A stretch of DNA of 64,000 nt. Source: Phyllobacterium endophyticum (GTDB lineage Bacteria; Pseudomonadota; Alphaproteobacteria; Rhizobiales; Rhizobiaceae). Below are positions 62,762 to 64,000 of the stretch, one piece after another; positions within the stretch are counted from its first letter, which is position 1; each line of letters starts with the position of its first letter. The notes under the pieces are model-generated. The model was given only the letters and a program-made list of their open reading frames with translations. It did not search any database and was not told the DNA's origin. Position numbers and translations under genes: made by a program. The stretch is taken from the NCBI RefSeq assembly GCF_003010935.1, contig NZ_PGGN01000005.1, positions 62,001 to 126,000 of the forward strand, written 5' to 3'.

Positions 62762-64000
62762 TCACTCGCCGGTCGACCACTTTTCCGGATGAGCCTGATA
62801 GGGGCCGCCGCCCGGCGCCGGTGTCCAGATGAAATCCTTGACCTTCGCCGAAACGACGCCGTAGCGATTGGCGACCCAGAGAGTTGCCCAGGGCAGATCG
62901 GTATTCATGACCTTGCATACTTCCTGATAGCGGCTGTCGCGCTTGGTAGCGTCAATCTCGGCAAGGGCAGTGTCGAGCGCCTTGTTGAGTTCGGGCATTC
63001 GCGCGCGCACCACGTTGGGACCCGCTGGCGGTATCTGCTTTTCGTTGAGCCCGACATTGATGCTTCCCGCATCCGGACCGTTCTGCAAGCCGGCATAGAC
63101 CATCTGAAACTGTCCGATATCCGGCTGCGGATTCAAGACGATGCTATTATAGGTCGGCGTATCGACTGCACGCGGCACGACATTGATTCCTACCTGCGCG
63201 AGCATTGCCTGAACGGCAGCAAGAACGTTGGTGGCGAGCGGAGTGGTGTAGTAGGTCAGGAGCGTGATCGGCTTGTCGCCATTGATTTGCGCCCATCCCG
63301 CTTCATCGAGCAATTGCTTGGCTTTTTCCGGATCATACGCGTAAGGATCAATGCCCTGCGGGATCAGCCGCTCTGCCACATAGGCGCAGTTGGCTGGCTT
63401 GGCCGCACCGGCGTAGAGGCTCTTGATGATGGCGTCGCGGTTGATCGCGTACATCACCGCCTTGCGAACGCGCACATCTTTCCAGATCGGCGACTCATGA
63501 TTGAATCCAAGATAGTTGACGACGAAGCTGTCGCCTTCGATGACCTTGAACGCTTCGTCGTCCTTGAATGTCGAAACATCATTGGAGTCGACATAGGTGA
63601 ACTGGATCTCACCGGCGCGAAGCGCAGCAATCGCCGCTGCTGGGTTGGCGAAATAGCGGTTGATCACCCGCTCAAGCGCCGGTTTGCCGTCGCGATAGTC
63701 TGTATTGGCGGCGAGTTCGACATATTGATCGGTGACGTATTTGGTGAACTTGAAGGGTCCCGTGCCGATTGGCGCGGTCGACCACCAGGCGTTCTTGGCG
63801 AGTTGATCCGCCGGTATCGATGCCAATGCGTGCTCGGGCAGCATCATCACCTTGGTCATTGTATCGAGGGTGCTGGCGCTTGGGGCACTCAGCTTGACCA
63901 CCAGCGTGCGATCATCCGGGGCTTCCACCGACGAGACTGCTTTCAATCTCGCGGCAAGCACGGAGCCCGACTTTGCGTCCATGGCAAGGCTCATCGTGAA
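62762..64000 (-). CDS. Peptide/opine ABC transporter substrate-binding protein (5' end beyond window)
   Basis: The frame is open to the right edge, so the N-terminus with signal peptide is missing; at least 413 residues are present. The SBP_bac_5 fold is evident from KLSAPSASTLDTMTKVMMLP, APIGTGPFKFTKYVTDQYVEL, VRKAVMYAINRDAIIKSLY, and PYAYDPEKAKQLLDEAGW. The visible part is followed, 63 bases after its stop, by the permease genes. The ligand could be a dipeptide, an opine or a sugar-acid conjugate; the two lyase genes in the operon argue against simple peptides. Confidence 0.9.
   Translation of the reverse strand, partial: FTMSLAMDAKSGSVLAARLKAVSSVEAPDDRTLVVKLSAPSASTLDTMTKVMMLPEHALASIPADQLAKNAWWSTAPIGTGPFKFTKYVTDQYVELAANTDYRDGKPALERVINRYFANPAAAIAALRAGEIQFTYVDSNDVSTFKDDEAFKVIEGDSFVVNYLGFNHESPIWKDVRVRKAVMYAINRDAIIKSLYAGAAKPANCAYVAERLIPQGIDPYAYDPEKAKQLLDEAGWAQINGDKPITLLTYYTTPLATNVLAAVQAMLAQVGINVVPRAVDTPTYNSIVLNPQPDIGQFQMVYAGLQNGPDAGSINVGLNEKQIPPAGPNVVRARMPELNKALDTALAEIDATKRDSRYQEVCKVMNTDLPWATLWVANRYGVVSAKVKDFIWTPAPGGGPYQAHPEKWSTGE

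Overview
The window looks like a chromosomal or megaplasmid segment from an alphaproteobacterium of the order Hyphomicrobiales (Rhizobium/Phyllobacterium/Mesorhizobium-like). The reasons are a red-type (form IC) RuBisCO operon in the rhizobial order cbbF-P-T-A-L-S-X-E with divergent cbbR, a coxMNOP-type oxidase operon, typical rhizobial domain families (DUF2189, DUF3300, DUF2950, FecR/CHASE2-cyclase), moderately high GC, and short GC-rich intergenic palindromes. No rRNA, tRNA, CRISPR, integrase or transposase was seen. The genus is an inference.

Left part (1-15.6 kb): C1 oxidation and carbon fixation. A minus-strand operon (4605 to beyond position 1) encodes a four-cysteine small protein, a NitT/TauT-type ABC transporter, a quinoprotein-relay zinc metallohydrolase and a SoxYZ-like carrier. 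These accompany PQQ/lanthanide alcohol dehydrogenases in other bacteria, but the dehydrogenase itself is not in the window. A soluble cytochrome c and a thioredoxin-fold protein follow, then the complete Calvin-cycle operon with tight gene spacing. Between cbbF and cbbR lies a dyad of TNA-N7-TNA elements that fits CbbR.

Middle-left (15.7-31 kb): a FecR-domain protein with a CHASE2-adenylate cyclase; a DUF1428 protein; a cytochrome c oxidase operon (subunits II, I, III, III, IV) ending in a strong bidirectional terminator; a DUF2189 membrane protein; divergent otsB and otsA, the latter with a candidate EcfG stress promoter; a TreY homologue in which all the recognisable catalytic acidic residues are replaced; and a CPA2 cation/proton antiporter carrying a C-terminal cyclic-nucleotide-binding domain. 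The co-occurrence of a cyclase, an apparently cyclic-nucleotide-sensing antiporter and trehalose genes suggests an osmotic-stress theme.

Middle-right (31-38 kb): a GntR regulator with repeated ACCAGT-type operators, a NanE-ROK fusion (ManNAc-6-P epimerase plus kinase), and a sugar ABC transporter (binding protein and two permeases, no ATPase). This is consistent with scavenging of N-acetylmannosamine or a related amino sugar. A ChaA-type calcium/proton exchanger follows.

Right part (38-64 kb): cell-envelope and signalling genes (beta-barrel protein, DUF2950, DUF3300, lipoprotein, L,D-transpeptidase coupled to an orphan glycine-betaine binding protein, NarL-type response regulator, lipoprotein hydrolase, TPR protein, PDC-type histidine kinase), a photolyase, an RND efflux pump with its adaptor, a small Cys-rich-repeat protein, and finally a dipeptide/opine-type ABC operon (binding protein truncated by the window end) that contains two different DapA-superfamily lyases.

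The strongest candidates for something undescribed are the catalytically degenerate TreY-like protein translationally coupled to otsA, and the antiporter with a cyclic-nucleotide-binding domain. All function names come from motif recognition by eye; no database search was possible.
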